From Gnetum montanum (Eukaryota > Streptophyta > Gnetopsida > Gnetales > Gnetaceae), in assembly GCA_015680685.1 (NCBI GenBank), contig MNCI01037805.1, forward strand, positions 186,278 to 250,277: 64,000 nt of DNA, written 5' to 3'. The notes under the pieces were generated by a model. That model did not search any database. It had not been told where the DNA came from and saw only the letters and a list, made by a program, of their open reading frames with translations. Made by a program: the position numbers and the translations under genes. Every line of letters begins with the position of its first letter. Within the stretch, counting starts at the first letter, position 1. Below are positions 47,161-58,039 of the stretch, one piece after another.

Positions 47161-48250
47161 AAATTTGAATACATAAAAAAAGATAAGGAATTTTTCAATG
47201 AATTTAGGGTCCATGGAATCCTAGAAAAGCCAAGAATATGATAAAATCATTGAAAAGTATTTTTGAATGCTAAAAAATTAAAAACTTCGATGGAGAATAT
47301 GCTTAATGAACAAAATATGTGAAGGAGCGCATGGTGTGATGTAGAAGATGGGTGTATGAAAGATTCCCATCATGTTTAGTTGTCTAATAGGTGTGCTTTG
47401 AATTCCCATCATGTTTTTTTTCTTTGTTTGTTTTTGTTATTATTATTATTTTTTGTTTTTTTTTTCATTTTGAATTCGAACCACACCATGCAGATACTTT
47501 ATTTGACTTCCTGTTATTGGACAACATGGAACGATAAGAAGTCTATGAAAAACACTCAAGTGCCCAAGTAAGTAGAAGAGTACAAAGAGCATTGAATTCC
47601 CTTGAAATCACACCTTATACAAACTTTTGAATCCTTCCCAATTCCAGAAACTACCAAGGTCACCAATTTATTAAAAGTTTAGTTAATGAAAGACGCCTCA
47701 AACTTCCAAAACAAGGAAAACCATAGAGTTTGTGAATGGGTGGATGTCATGGACTCACTACCTATTCCAGGATAAAGAAACCATGACTTAGCAATTGACA
47801 CAAAAATTCAAAAAAAGAAACCAGACATTAGCAAACAAAACATAAAGCACAAGCCACCATTAGTAACAACTATAACACCATCGTGTCCTTTTGGCACAAA
47901 GAACGTTTTATTAGCAAAAGCTTGAAAATCACACTTAAACATAAAAAAAGTAAAATATATAAGAAAGTTTAAAAGATTCAAGAAATATTTAAATGTACTA
48001 ATGACAGTGTAAAACAAAAAATGGTGTAAAATAAAAAAAATTGAAAATTATAAAGGTGTGAAATAAATAAATTGTAAAATAAAAAATGTGGAAAACAAAA
48101 AATAGAAAAACTAAGGAGCTATATGGATGATTAGCACAGATGAACATCTCCCCCATGACTAAGTTGGAAGGAGGAGGTCTAAAAAATTGAGCGTGGTTGT
48201 CCATCCATTGAGGTATTTGTTGCACTAGCCTGCTTGGGCTCACGGAAAAG
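47161..48250 (-). other. Conserved non-coding region of element G
   Basis: Shared with E at 28,741-29,530 and with the corresponding parts of A, B and C. It has an A-rich repeated 'gtaaaa(c/t)aaaaa' stretch at 48,005-48,115 and a gtcatgggggagatg tract (about 48,146-48,160) just after the integrase end. No gene. Confidence 0.55.
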
Positions 48251-49400
48251 CTTTACTTGTTGGACATTGACCAACTACTATGTATTTGGGCTCTTAGGTT
48301 TGTATATGGTCATGGCCCCAGAAGAAAAGGCTTCATCAATTATATAAGGTCCCTTCCACAACGTTTGGAACTTTTTTTTTTGGGGTACATGTGTGGTGTT
48401 CTAGTAGAGAACCTTATCTCCCTATTGAAATTTTACTTTTTGAATTCTCAAGTCATGTTGTTGATTGTTGAATGCCTTGTGCACTTTATTCAAAGATAGG
48501 GCCACTAATCAATTTTTTTCTAGCATGTTGAGGTTGATAGATCTTTCTTTTTGTGCTAGGCTTAGGTCAAGATTCAGTTCACAGGCTATTGAGAGTGTAT
48601 AGAGCTCGGATTGAATTAGGAGCATTGGAAGTTTTCCATACACTAGCTCATAGGGAGAGTAGCCAATAAGGAGTTTCCATGTTGACTGATAGGCCTAGAG
48701 GGCATCGTTGAGTTTTGTGCTCCACTCTCTCCTATATTTGCTAATGGTTCTTATTAGAGTCTTTGTGATCTCGTTGTTAGTTAGATCTACTTGACCGTTG
48801 GCTTGGGGGTAATAGGGTATTAATTTATGTTTGATCCCCAAGCATTGCATAAATTTTCAAAAGGTGACACTTGTAAAATGAGTTCCATTTTCAGAAATTA
48901 CTGCATGTGGCATCCCAAACCTATTTATTTGTACAAATATAGGAGCAATGGGTGATGTACAGTTGGTAACAACTACTACTTCTATCCATTTGGTGTAGTA
49001 GTTGATTGCTACAATGATATATGCCTTTCCATTGGACATAGGTGTGATGGGATCCATGAAGTCAATGCCCCATATGTCAAAGGGTTCTAGTGGTTGAATC
49101 CACTATAAGGACCCTTCATTCGTGTGGTCATCCCACCATCTCATTGACAACATTGACAAGATTGAAACAAACTGGTGGTCATCCTTGAAGATTCTAGGTA
49201 AAGAGAATCCTGCCATTAGAATTTTTATGGTTGTGCATCTCCTAGCATAGTGGCCTCTACAAGGGCTTCATCAGCATCTTGGAGCACATGTAGTTGATTC
49301 ACATCAAGCACACACCAACAAACTAGGTCATTGATGCACATCTTGTAAATGTGTGATTTTCATGAAGTACTTTGCCTGATGAAGAAACTATTATTTATTC
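48251..49400 (-). pseudogene. Integrase of element G, catalytic residues substituted
   Basis: A zinc-finger remnant (CQCCQ-like) lies near 49,150. The catalytic core (49,057-48,857) is MDPITPMSNGKAYIIVAINYYTKW then MPHAVISENGTHF. Further down come YPQANGQVDLTNNEITKTLI and REWSTKLNDALQAYQSTWK (48,850-48,660). The C-terminal part ends WKGPYIIDEAFSSGAMTIY near 48,270. The three acidic positions usually found as D (in IDYFTKW), D (in SDNGTHF) and E (in GQVEVSN) read N, E and D here. With frameshifts and stops as well, it is certainly inactive. Confidence 0.75.
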
Positions 49401-49559
49401 CTAAAGTCTAGACCTTATGGCATGTCCTAAGTAAGAAGATAAGTAAGAATGTCATCGTACCATGTTGTTTCTATGGATACTTGTTCATTTACTGCTCCTA
49501 TAAAGAGGAGTTTGTCTAGAAACTGATTAAAAAATGGGCTCTCCTCCTCTTTATTATCC

Positions 49560-49995
49560 CATCTTAACCAAGAGAGATGGTCAGTGACCACATTCTCAAT
49601 TCCTTTTCAATCTACCATTATGAAATCAAATTCCTGAAAGATCATGAGCCATCGTATGATATGAGGGCTCATTGTTGGCTTGTTCATTAGGAAGCGGATG
49701 GCACTATAATATGTGTGCATAAATACTTTATACCCAAGCACATAGTGCTTAAACTTTTCAAGATCATACACCACTACCATTTGTTCTTTATTAGTTGTGA
49801 TGTAATTCAATTGTAGACCCATAATGCTTTGTCTCATGTAGTGGATGTAATATGGATGTTTCTTATCATCCAACTATGTAAGCATGGCTCCCAAGGCATA
49901 ATTAAATGCAACCATCATTATGTGAAATGGTTTAGACCAATCTGGTGCTCATAGAATGGGAGTTTCCACGAGTTTGTCTTTTAGTTGTTGGAATC
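49560..49995 (-). pseudogene. RNase H domain of element G
   Basis: From about 49,995 the minus strand reads the end of the RT connection (HGFQQLKDKLVETPIL, PFHIMM). The open piece 49,873-49,607 follows: DDKKHPYYIHYMRQSIMGLQLNY, then EKFKHYVLGYKVFMHTYYSAIRFL and IIRWLMIFQEFDFIMVD. Usual order ASRTL / NYTTTEKE / TDH for an Athila-type RNase H. The aspartate of TDH is changed to Y. Confidence 0.75.
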
Positions 49996-50860
49996 CATGT
50001 TCACACTCCTTGGTCTAGATGAATGAAGCATCTTTTTTTGTAAGCTCGACCAATGGCTTTGCAATCTTAGAGAAATTCTTTATGAACCGTTAGTAGTAGC
50101 TAGTGTGTCCATTGAATAATTGGACATCTTTGACTATCTCTAGTTAGCATGTGTTTCCTTGAATGACCCTTATGTTTTCAGGGTCTATGTCCATCCTAGC
50201 TTGAGTAATTCTATGGCCTAGTACTATGCCTTCCTAGACCATTAAATGGCTTTTCTACCAATTCATCCTAAGGTTTCTTTCAACACATCTTTTTAGTACT
50301 TACTCAAGGCAGTCCAGGGCTTGCTCAAATGTAACCCCATATGTAGAGAAGTCATCCATAAAAAATTCTATCCCGCTACTAATTTGTTGTTGAAAAATAC
50401 TAAGGACCATGTGTTGGAATGTTGTAGAGACATTGCACCAACCAAACGACATCTTATAATATGCAAAAGTCCCCCAGGGACTCATAAATGTTGTATTGGC
50501 CTAATCCTGTAGAGCAATTTGGATTTGGTTATAGCCACTATAACCATCCAAGAAGCTATAATAGTAATGCCCAAAAATGGTATCCAACACTTGGTCCGCA
50601 AATGGTAATGGAAAATGATCTTTAAATGTTGCCATATTCAACAGCCTAAAGTCAATGTAGACTTGCCACTTGCCACCTTTCTTTGGTACAATTACGAGTG
50701 GGCTAACCCACTCACTATCCACGATGGGATAGATGAACCTCACCTTGAGGAGTCATTCTATTTCCTCTTTGACAATTTGCTTCAACTTGGGGTTCAACAA
50801 TTGCTACAGTTGCCTTCTTGGCTTCATGGCTAGCTCGATGTAGATACAATGCTGGCATAT
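49996..50860 (-). pseudogene. Reverse transcriptase of element G
   Basis: 50,743-50,501 has FIYPIVDSEWVSPLVIVPKK, then DFRLLNMATFKDHFPLPFADQ and FLDGYSGYNQIQIALQD. 50,485-50,300 has MSPWGTFAYYKMSFGWCNVSTTFQ and the catalytic box FFMDDFSTYG. Then VLGHRIT and FNGHTSYY*RFIKNFSKIAKPL follow downstream. All seven RT blocks are recognisable, in Athila style. The F-LCNAP block reads FGWCNVS. At least five in-frame stops. The only RT of LTR-element type in the window. Confidence 0.85.
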
Positions 50861-51400
50861 CCATGGATCAATTCTAGTTAGTTTAGGATATGACTAAGCA
50901 AAAGTTGTTCACCATTTGTTGACCACTTACAATAGCTTGTCTTTTTATTCATGAGCAAGATTTGCATTGATTATAACCAACTTGCCATTGTTTAAAAATG
51001 CATACTCCATGCTGGTTGGTAGAGTTTTTAACTCTAGGGGCTCTTCCTTAAAATTATCAAGGATTTCCAACCAACTTTCCTCAACAAGTATCATCATCTT
51101 TATCATTGGAGAGTTGGCGATGAACTTGCTCAAGTTCATCCATACCTTCGACATAAGCACATTGTAGGCTCTCAAAGGATTCCATGCATAGTGTGCTGCT
51201 ATCTGAGTTAGCTATTGGCCACTAGGTGCCCTCCTATTTTGTGGCTATTGCATATAGGCACCTTTTGATACCATTTTCATGTGCACACAAATTGCATGCT
51301 TTGAGGAATGTAGTTTTAATGGACTAGATTTTCTGCATGCAATTGCATCCATTATCGCTATACACGATGCATAGAACATACTTCTTCTCTAGTTGTCCAA
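50861..51400 (-). pseudogene. Protease-to-RT linker of element G
   Basis: The open piece 51,175-50,945 reads LSKFIANSPMIKMMILVEES and EEPLELKTLPTSMEYAFL. LELKxLPxxLxYAFL is the conserved sequence just before RT in Athila polyproteins. Confidence 0.7.
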
Positions 51401-51840
51401 ATTCATTTTCCTTAGAGATTTCCAAGGAGAGGTCCTTGATGCCCATTCATGCATCAACAGTGCTTAACCAAGCCCTTCCCATAATGATGGGGAAGTCACC
51501 TTTGCAGTTCTCTACCTTGATCACCAAGATAGGATAGGACCACCCACAAATTATGGTTACAATGTCCTCCACTAACACCAAAGGAACAATGATTGACTGG
51601 TTTACCAATTTCAAATTGATATTGCTCTTGTTGAGAGGTAGTAGGTTCCAAGCTTTGTACATCTCATAAGAGATGAGATTGACACCAAAACCAAAATCAA
51701 GAAGAGCCTTACATGGCTCATGTCGAGTGATCTACAAGTAAATAAGAGAACTTCCTAGGTTAGATCTTTTTGTGTGAAGGTTGCCAGCCTTAATCCAATT
51801 GGAAATAGTATGAGTTAACATCACGGTATGGACCTAAGGA
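51401..51840 (-). pseudogene. Protease of element G
   Basis: MLTHTISNWIKAG near 51,820, catalytic LLDFGFGVNLIS at about 51,700-51,665, then 51,662-51,447: MYKAWNLLPLNKSNINLKL...FPIIMGRAWLSTVD. Aspartic protease with the D retained and the DSG serine changed to F. Homologous to the proteases of A and E. Confidence 0.78.
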
Positions 51841-51899
51841 GGTGTTTAGTTTGAAAGGCACTCAAATGGGTTTAATGTAAAGGATGAAGGTGTTGGAGG

Positions 51900-54240
51900 A
51901 CTACTGGGTAAAAAAAATGATCGTTTCCTAGATCAATTGTTCAAACCATTTGGTTTGAAAGCTGATTGTAAATTTACAGTGTCATAGCATTTTTTTACTA
52001 TAGTTATGAGGGAATTTCACCCTGCATGGATGAGGCAGAAGGTAACTAGGTTGAGGGTAGAGGGATGTGTGTAGATGGATGTGGAGGGTGGTAAGGATAT
52101 GGGTGCTTCCCTTGAGTAGGTGGTAAATGAGTTTGATGGTTCTTTGGAGGTTAATAGTGATGATAGAATGAGGCATGGCTTGCAAAGCTTCGTGGAGAAG
52201 CAAGTTGCTAAACATAGTACCCGTATGGATTTGATTGCCTATAAGGGTATTGTTGTCTTGGTGGTGGCATTCCCCATAATTGTTGTTGGTGCCACTGTTG
52301 GTATTGCTTGTATGGTTGTGATGGAGCTCCACTTGGATAATAAGCTTGTTTTTGCTCATGGAACTACCTTGGATTGCCTTGAGGATAAACCAATCATCTA
52401 GATGCTTACCTCTATGCTTGTCGAGGATTTAGCGCATACATCCCAAATTCTTGTAAGTGTGACACCAAAGGGAAACATCCATTTAGATGTTCATATGGAT
52501 AGATGTTACATCCAACATCATCATCAAAGTTTGTGTCCACAACTTCTTCTATTGTAGCAACGTTGCCCTTACCTCTTTAGTAGGCACGTTCAGCTTCTTT
52601 TCGCCTCCTATGGTCATTATCACTCTTTTGTTGTTTGGATGCTTTAGCAATCTTCATAGTAGTTTGGAATTTTTAATCTAAAAAGTTCAATAATTTATCA
52701 ACCTTTTCTGAAATATCGAAAATAATTTTTTTAATAAGCAAGATTTTCCTATTCACCACTTCATTAAGTGGTGACTCCTCTTCATCATAGAATCGAACCT
52801 CTCTTTTCCTGATGGAAGGATCCCTATTATATTCTTCTACATTTTCCCTTTTTTGCAATGCATCTTCTTCTCTTGCTACATGCTCTATTAGCCTTTGTAT
52901 CTAATGAGCTCTTAGTTCAAATAGTCTCCCTTGAGCATAAACCTTAAGAGTTCTTTTGGTTTTTGCTCTGAGTCCATTTATGATGTGGTAGAGTTTTTCC
53001 CTTTGAAAATAACCATGGCCAAGGGATCAATGTAAGAAAGAATAATATCTGCCCATGGCAGCATCCAAGGGTTCATGTGTTTTCTATTTCCAACCTTGGA
53101 TTTGCCTTCTCAAATTGGACACTCTAGAGTACGTCTAGTATTTATCATTAAATAGCTCAAGCATTGTACTTCATCGATGGATAGATTCTAGCTCTAAGGA
53201 TTGGTACAAGCTTTTAGCCTCCTTGATGAGTGTCCTAGGGAAGAGTTTGAGTTTTTGTCAATCATTTTAAATGTTTTGCAAGGCACAAGCATCCTAAAAA
53301 TCTTGTACATGTGTTTGTGGATCAGAGTTATATCCCCCCTCAAATCTTTAAATATTGTGCATGTCTAAGCGGTTGATCTGACTATCTTTCACATGCCTAG
53401 TTGGAATCTTAACTACCTTGGCAATGTTAAGCATGCTTCGAGTTGCCAACAAAGGCTTATCATCATCATTATTTCATTGTCACTGATGATGTCCTCTGTT
53501 ACTCCTTCATTCATTACAAGCTTGGTGATCAATATTATTGTCTTGTTGAGCACCTCCATCATGGTTATTCTATTTGTAGTGTCTTTTAGAACCAGAAGAA
53601 GAGGAAGAAGAGGATGTAGATGAAGAGGGTGAAGAGGGAGAAGGATTGCTACCAACATGGTGTTTGCCAACTTCCCTTCAATTGTCATAACCACATTCAT
53701 CAGATTTCTTATTAGCTTGATGCTTGCCCAAGCTCTTTCCTTGATTGCAATCTTTTCCTGAACCTAGAATGTTGATAGTAGAATGTAGATTCATGTTAAC
53801 ACCCCCATCATCAGTAACTAGGGGTGGAGAATTTGCATGTTGAAAGCCTTCAAAGAAAGGGCCCTCATTATCATCTTGGTTCAGCAGGAATAATAGATTG
53901 GTGAATCGTTTCCCCTTCACAACCTCATAATGCTTCTCTTAGTGTCGATCTCTCCTATGTTATGTGTCAATGGGATGATAGTCCCTAGTTTCATAACATT
54001 CACAACGTATTCCTCTTGAAGATCGTGGATGCCTAACTTCATAAGAGTTTGAAGCAGCTTCATAGGCATAGATTGATTAGGGGGCATTACAATGTTGCCC
54101 TTCATATCACGCCATCGTAGTTGCTTATCCTGGTGTAGGATGAAGGGGAATCAAGCACATTCCCATTTGGATGAGTATATACCACCTTGCACTATTGTGG
54201 GATCAGGGATTTGACATCTTCATGCTTGCAAGAAGAAGAA
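51900..54240 (-). pseudogene. gag of element G
   Basis: The N-terminal piece (54,105-53,917) has MPPNQSMPMKLLQTL. A spacer follows, then the core near 53,400-52,900 (IPTRHVKDSQINRLDMHNI, FEGGYNSDPQTH, LDAAMGRYYSFL) with stops. A Glu/Lys-rich segment (52,858-52,673) is next, then a YPYEHLNGCFP version of the CxxC motif near 52,490 and a Gln/Pro/Tyr-rich tail to about 51,900. Ordered as in E and A. Confidence 0.72.
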
Positions 54241-54377
54241 TACATTTTGCAAACAAATAAAATATTAGTGTGCTTTTGTAATTATATGTCATGTGAGAGC
54301 GATGTTGACCTTGGGTTTATCCAACAATATTAATAATGTACACTAATCCTAGATAGTGCACGTTTCAGCAAACAGAG

Positions 54378-54395
54378 TCCCCAGAAATGACACCA
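54378..54395 (-). other. Primer-binding site of element G (tRNA-Asp type, decayed)
   Basis: The minus strand reads TGGTGTCATTTCTGGGGA, 13 of 18 to the tRNA-Asp complement, with four of five differences being transitions. Confidence 0.72.
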
Positions 54396-54396
54396 A

Positions 54397-55341
54397 TGAT
54401 GAGTGACGAGGTACCCCTACGCCCAACCATACGAATCACGAAGCGTTCATGCATGATTCAATCAAATTCGGTAGACTTTATAGTTTCTGATACAGTAGTC
54501 TTCTAGGAAGTGAACCTTACCCTAAAGGTCATTTATTGTCTTCCCAATTACACTTGTGATATACAAAGGTATGGTTAAGTGTAATTGAGTCATATGATTT
54601 TTATTGTTTTATGTTTGATGTTCTTTGGTGCTTAGAGTGGAGAGATGAAATAATTTAACAACTAATATAATTTAATCATTTAACTAGTCTCTAACTAATC
54701 CTAACATAAGCATCCGATCCCACTTTCCGTACACATCTTGAACCCATGTATCCTCTACTAGGTTACTAAGTGCTACGCTACTGGGTGCACCAAGCAATAA
54801 TACTGTTGGGATTACCAAGTGAATACGTGTTTATGCTCGAAGCAGTTGTACTTATGTACTTCATCTATTTAGCTTAATTAATTATCTAATCTCTTAAAGT
54901 CTAATTTATCTTAATTAATTGCATATTTCATTAAAACAATAAATGCATAAATAAATCATTAATCTATTCTAAGTGCTGTAAGGTTTGATTAAAAGACTCA
55001 TCTTTATTGTCATACACACTGATGTGGTTCAGATACAACAATGCTTGAATAAAGATTCGTACACTTTTTGACTCTTGCTACAAGTACTTAGAGAAATATT
55101 CTAACTTTCAAATGGACAAACTACAAGAGCTCTGCTACTACTATGACTTGAATTCCCATAAACATAGTTGGGAGCTCATATTTATAGTTTTTGCTACAGT
55201 ACTGCATTGACGAGGCCCCATAGATGTAGCAAATGGTACATCGACAGGGTAACACCATGTAAATAGGGCCCTGTCGATGGGGGACCCTCAATGAGGCTGC
55301 ATCAACAGGGGATCATCAACACAACACTTTGATGCTCATCA
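54397..55341 (-). repeat. 5' LTR of element G
   Basis: 945 bp, plus-strand start tgatgagtgacgagg, end gatgctcatca. The TATA box (minus TATAAATA) is at 55,179-55,186. U3 palindromes at 55,200-55,310. Confidence 0.88.
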
Positions 55342-55423
55342 TTTATGAATTATTTTATTTATTAACATAAACTTAACTTATTTTTTGTTTTATAATACAT
55401 ATATTTATGAATTCTTTTGTACG

Positions 55424-57552
55424 TGTTGAAACATCATAAATTTTGGGATTCTCATGATACAGCAGTCCTGGAATTTGGGCAAGCGTCCACTTTGCAGACA
55501 ATGCCCTCTGTAGCATAGTCAATGTGGCATCCAGTCACAAGGCTAATTTGCATGAAAGAGACACTACGGGTAGATCGTATGGTTCGACAAATTGGGTTGA
55601 CAAGCTTGGTACACCCTCTAACTTGCCTAGCTTGACACTTGGCTCGGATGATGGTCTACCTAGGGACCAGGCAAGGAGCTACTAAAAGTGCTTAGGATGA
55701 ACAAAATAGTTTGGCAAGTTTTCTAACTGCAAGAGCCTGCTATGCTACATAGAGTAGTAGGCCTTGGGGAGACTAATTGCACCCAATAGATGCAGATTGA
55801 CAACAATTCAGTCCTTCGGGATATTTGTCCCACTTCATCCTTGATGCATGAGCAATGTGACATAGCAAAAATGTGGCAAATTTTGTTGAAGGTCCTCTTC
55901 ACTTAAGTGCTACATTGTGCTACGCTACGCAGTGTAGCAGGGATACACTCTGGCAATACTCCCACTTAGATAACTCTGATGGGGTAGGCACATTTGCCCA
56001 TGTTTCAACCGATGAACATGTTTACTCTGCTGACACGCCAAGACATGACTAACATCCTACAATAAAATGTTTGCAAGATTAAGTTAGAATCCAAGCCAAG
56101 CTGGGTGCTATGCAACCCTATGCTACGCAGTGTAGCATAGTGTAGCTAGGACAGAACACACGACGACCCTCTGCCAAGTGGTTTTAGCAAGAGGGTTGCA
56201 CTTGGCCACACTTCAGCCTCCAAGACTGATTGTCCTGCTTCGCCCTCAAGCTCCAAGCAAAGTTTCTTGACAAAGCATTACAAAGGTAGGTGAGGATGCA
56301 TGCCATACTAGCTGCTACGCTGTGCTATGCTACATAGTGTAGCACAGTGTAGCGAGAAGACAAAACACTAAGGTGTTCCAAGGATGAACTTAGCAGGTCC
56401 CAAGACCTTTTAGCATGAAAAACAAGGTTGCAGTTGCTTGCCTGGCTAGGGCTTAGACAAGTATTTTCGACCTATAGGCAAGATTTTGTCTAAGAAAGAC
56501 GGCTACACTATGCTACGCTACGCATCGTAGCATAGCGTAGCATGCGGGTATTTATGCTACGCCAATATGCTGGACAGCGTAAACAGCGTAACACTTGTGT
56601 AGTAGCTTCAAGATATCTTTAGTTAGCTATAGAACTTGTTAGCAATAGTTACTCAAGTGAAATCAGCAAGTTTGGCTTGTTTTGCACCCCCTAACTATCC
56701 CCAAAGTTGTCCTTATGCTTGACCCTGCTCGTAAGAGTAGGGAAGACATAGTCTTGGAACACAGGCTTCACTTTGCATTTATTGATTGGTAGTTTTCTTT
56801 GCAATAAACATAGTAGCTCACTGGACTTTAGCACATCCAACATGAACAATATGGTCACAGCATAGCAGCTTCCACATCCAACACTACACAGCAGTATGAC
56901 ATAGTCATGTTTGTACTTTGTGGGACCCAGGACATGTGGCATCCAAACCACATTTTCCTCCTACTCCTGGCCCTATAAATACCCCAGCGAACAATGTTCA
57001 AAGGGTTGGCTTTTGGATGGTTGGCTTTTACATGGTTGGCTTTAAGATCCATCTTTCCCATGCTTGGCTTTTGGCAATTTTTAGCATGTTTGGCATTTTG
57101 CTCTCTGGAAATTAGTCTTGGTAAGCAGAAGGACCTTGTTAGCAAGCTGTTGACAGCAGTTCAAGGGGCTGTGACCATACTACTTCATTGTAAGCTGTGC
57201 TCATCCCCATTGCCATCTGTTGTACACCTCCTCCATACAAGCAAAGATCAAATCCCTCGATCTTGGGGTGGTGCACTTTCTCACCCAAACTTGCTTTATT
57301 TTGTTTTGTTATTTTCATGTTTTGCATTTTTCTTAGTTAATTCATGTTTGTCGCTCATCATTTGATGCACATATAACATCTTTAAAACCAACATTTACTA
57401 AAGGTTATTGTACACCGGTTAAGTCCTTGTTTGATTGACCAGACCGTTCAGGGCACCCCACATCCATTTACATCCAGCAGAGCCCTCGTACGGATTTGGG
57501 GTTAGGCTGTATGCTTGGTGACCTCTTAGTGTTGCAGCCATTGACGTTTTCA
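55424..57552 (+). repeat. Probable 5' LTR of Tat-like element H
   Basis: The right end is placed by the primer site at 57,567. Inside are TATAAATA (56,974-56,981) and five palindromic CTACGCAGTGTAGC-like clusters spaced about 190-200 bp. The left end (TGTTGAAACATC) is a guess from TG...CA rules; no partner LTR is inside the window, so neither border is proved. Confidence 0.45.
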
Positions 57553-57566
57553 GTTGCTATAGTTTT

Positions 57567-57582
57567 TGGCACTAGAAGGAGG
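57567..57582 (+). other. Primer-binding site of element H (tRNA-Asn type)
   Basis: TGGCACTAGAAGGAGG, 15 of 16 complementary to the 3' end of plant tRNA-Asn (one G-to-A), the primer typical of Tat-lineage elements. Confidence 0.8.
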
Positions 57583-58039
57583 ACCCTTTATGCCCTTTTT
57601 GCGTATCATGGGTAATCCTGCATGCTGTCTATACCTCGTCATCTACTAGCGTAGACGTGACACCCTTGTGGTTGTCTACACACCATGTGATGCAGACTAG
57701 TCGCAATGACAGTTCCTTTGGAGCCTGGTAGGACTAAAGCCTCCAACCGATTGCTCACCTTACCATGTTTACTCTATTTACTGCCCCATGCTACTTGCAC
57801 CTCGTGCGATGTAGTGAATCCTCTAGCGTAACATTCCTACTTACCGTAGCAAGCATAACTCAGCGTACCCAGTCTGATTTTCTTTCTTTTACAGTTTTCA
57901 CCTTACGATGAAAGATGATTCCTACAATCACTGTTGCCACCACCTCGAACCTAAAGGTTCCCTACCCGATCCAAAACACGACAGGTCCCAAGTAGCTACT
58001 CAACCTAGTGCTGGCACCACGCCAATCCCTTAGACTATG

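Larger units (their letters stand above)
42660..55341 (-). mobile_element. Athila-type LTR retrotransposon G with full domain set
   Basis: LTRs 54,397-55,341 (5') and 42,660-43,617 (3') flank primer site, gag, protease, RT, RNase H, integrase, a conserved non-coding region, an internal promoter-like block, a 3' ORF and a polypurine tract (gtcatggggcta). The flanking pentamers are cttat and tttat, one C-to-T apart. The RT wording (KKGGKW, HFPLPFADQVL, FLDGYSGYNQI, FMDDF) and the tRNA-Asp primer site place it in the Athila lineage. Broken by many stops and frameshifts, it is a fossil, but it shows what the autonomous partner of A, B, C and E looked like. Confidence 0.88.
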
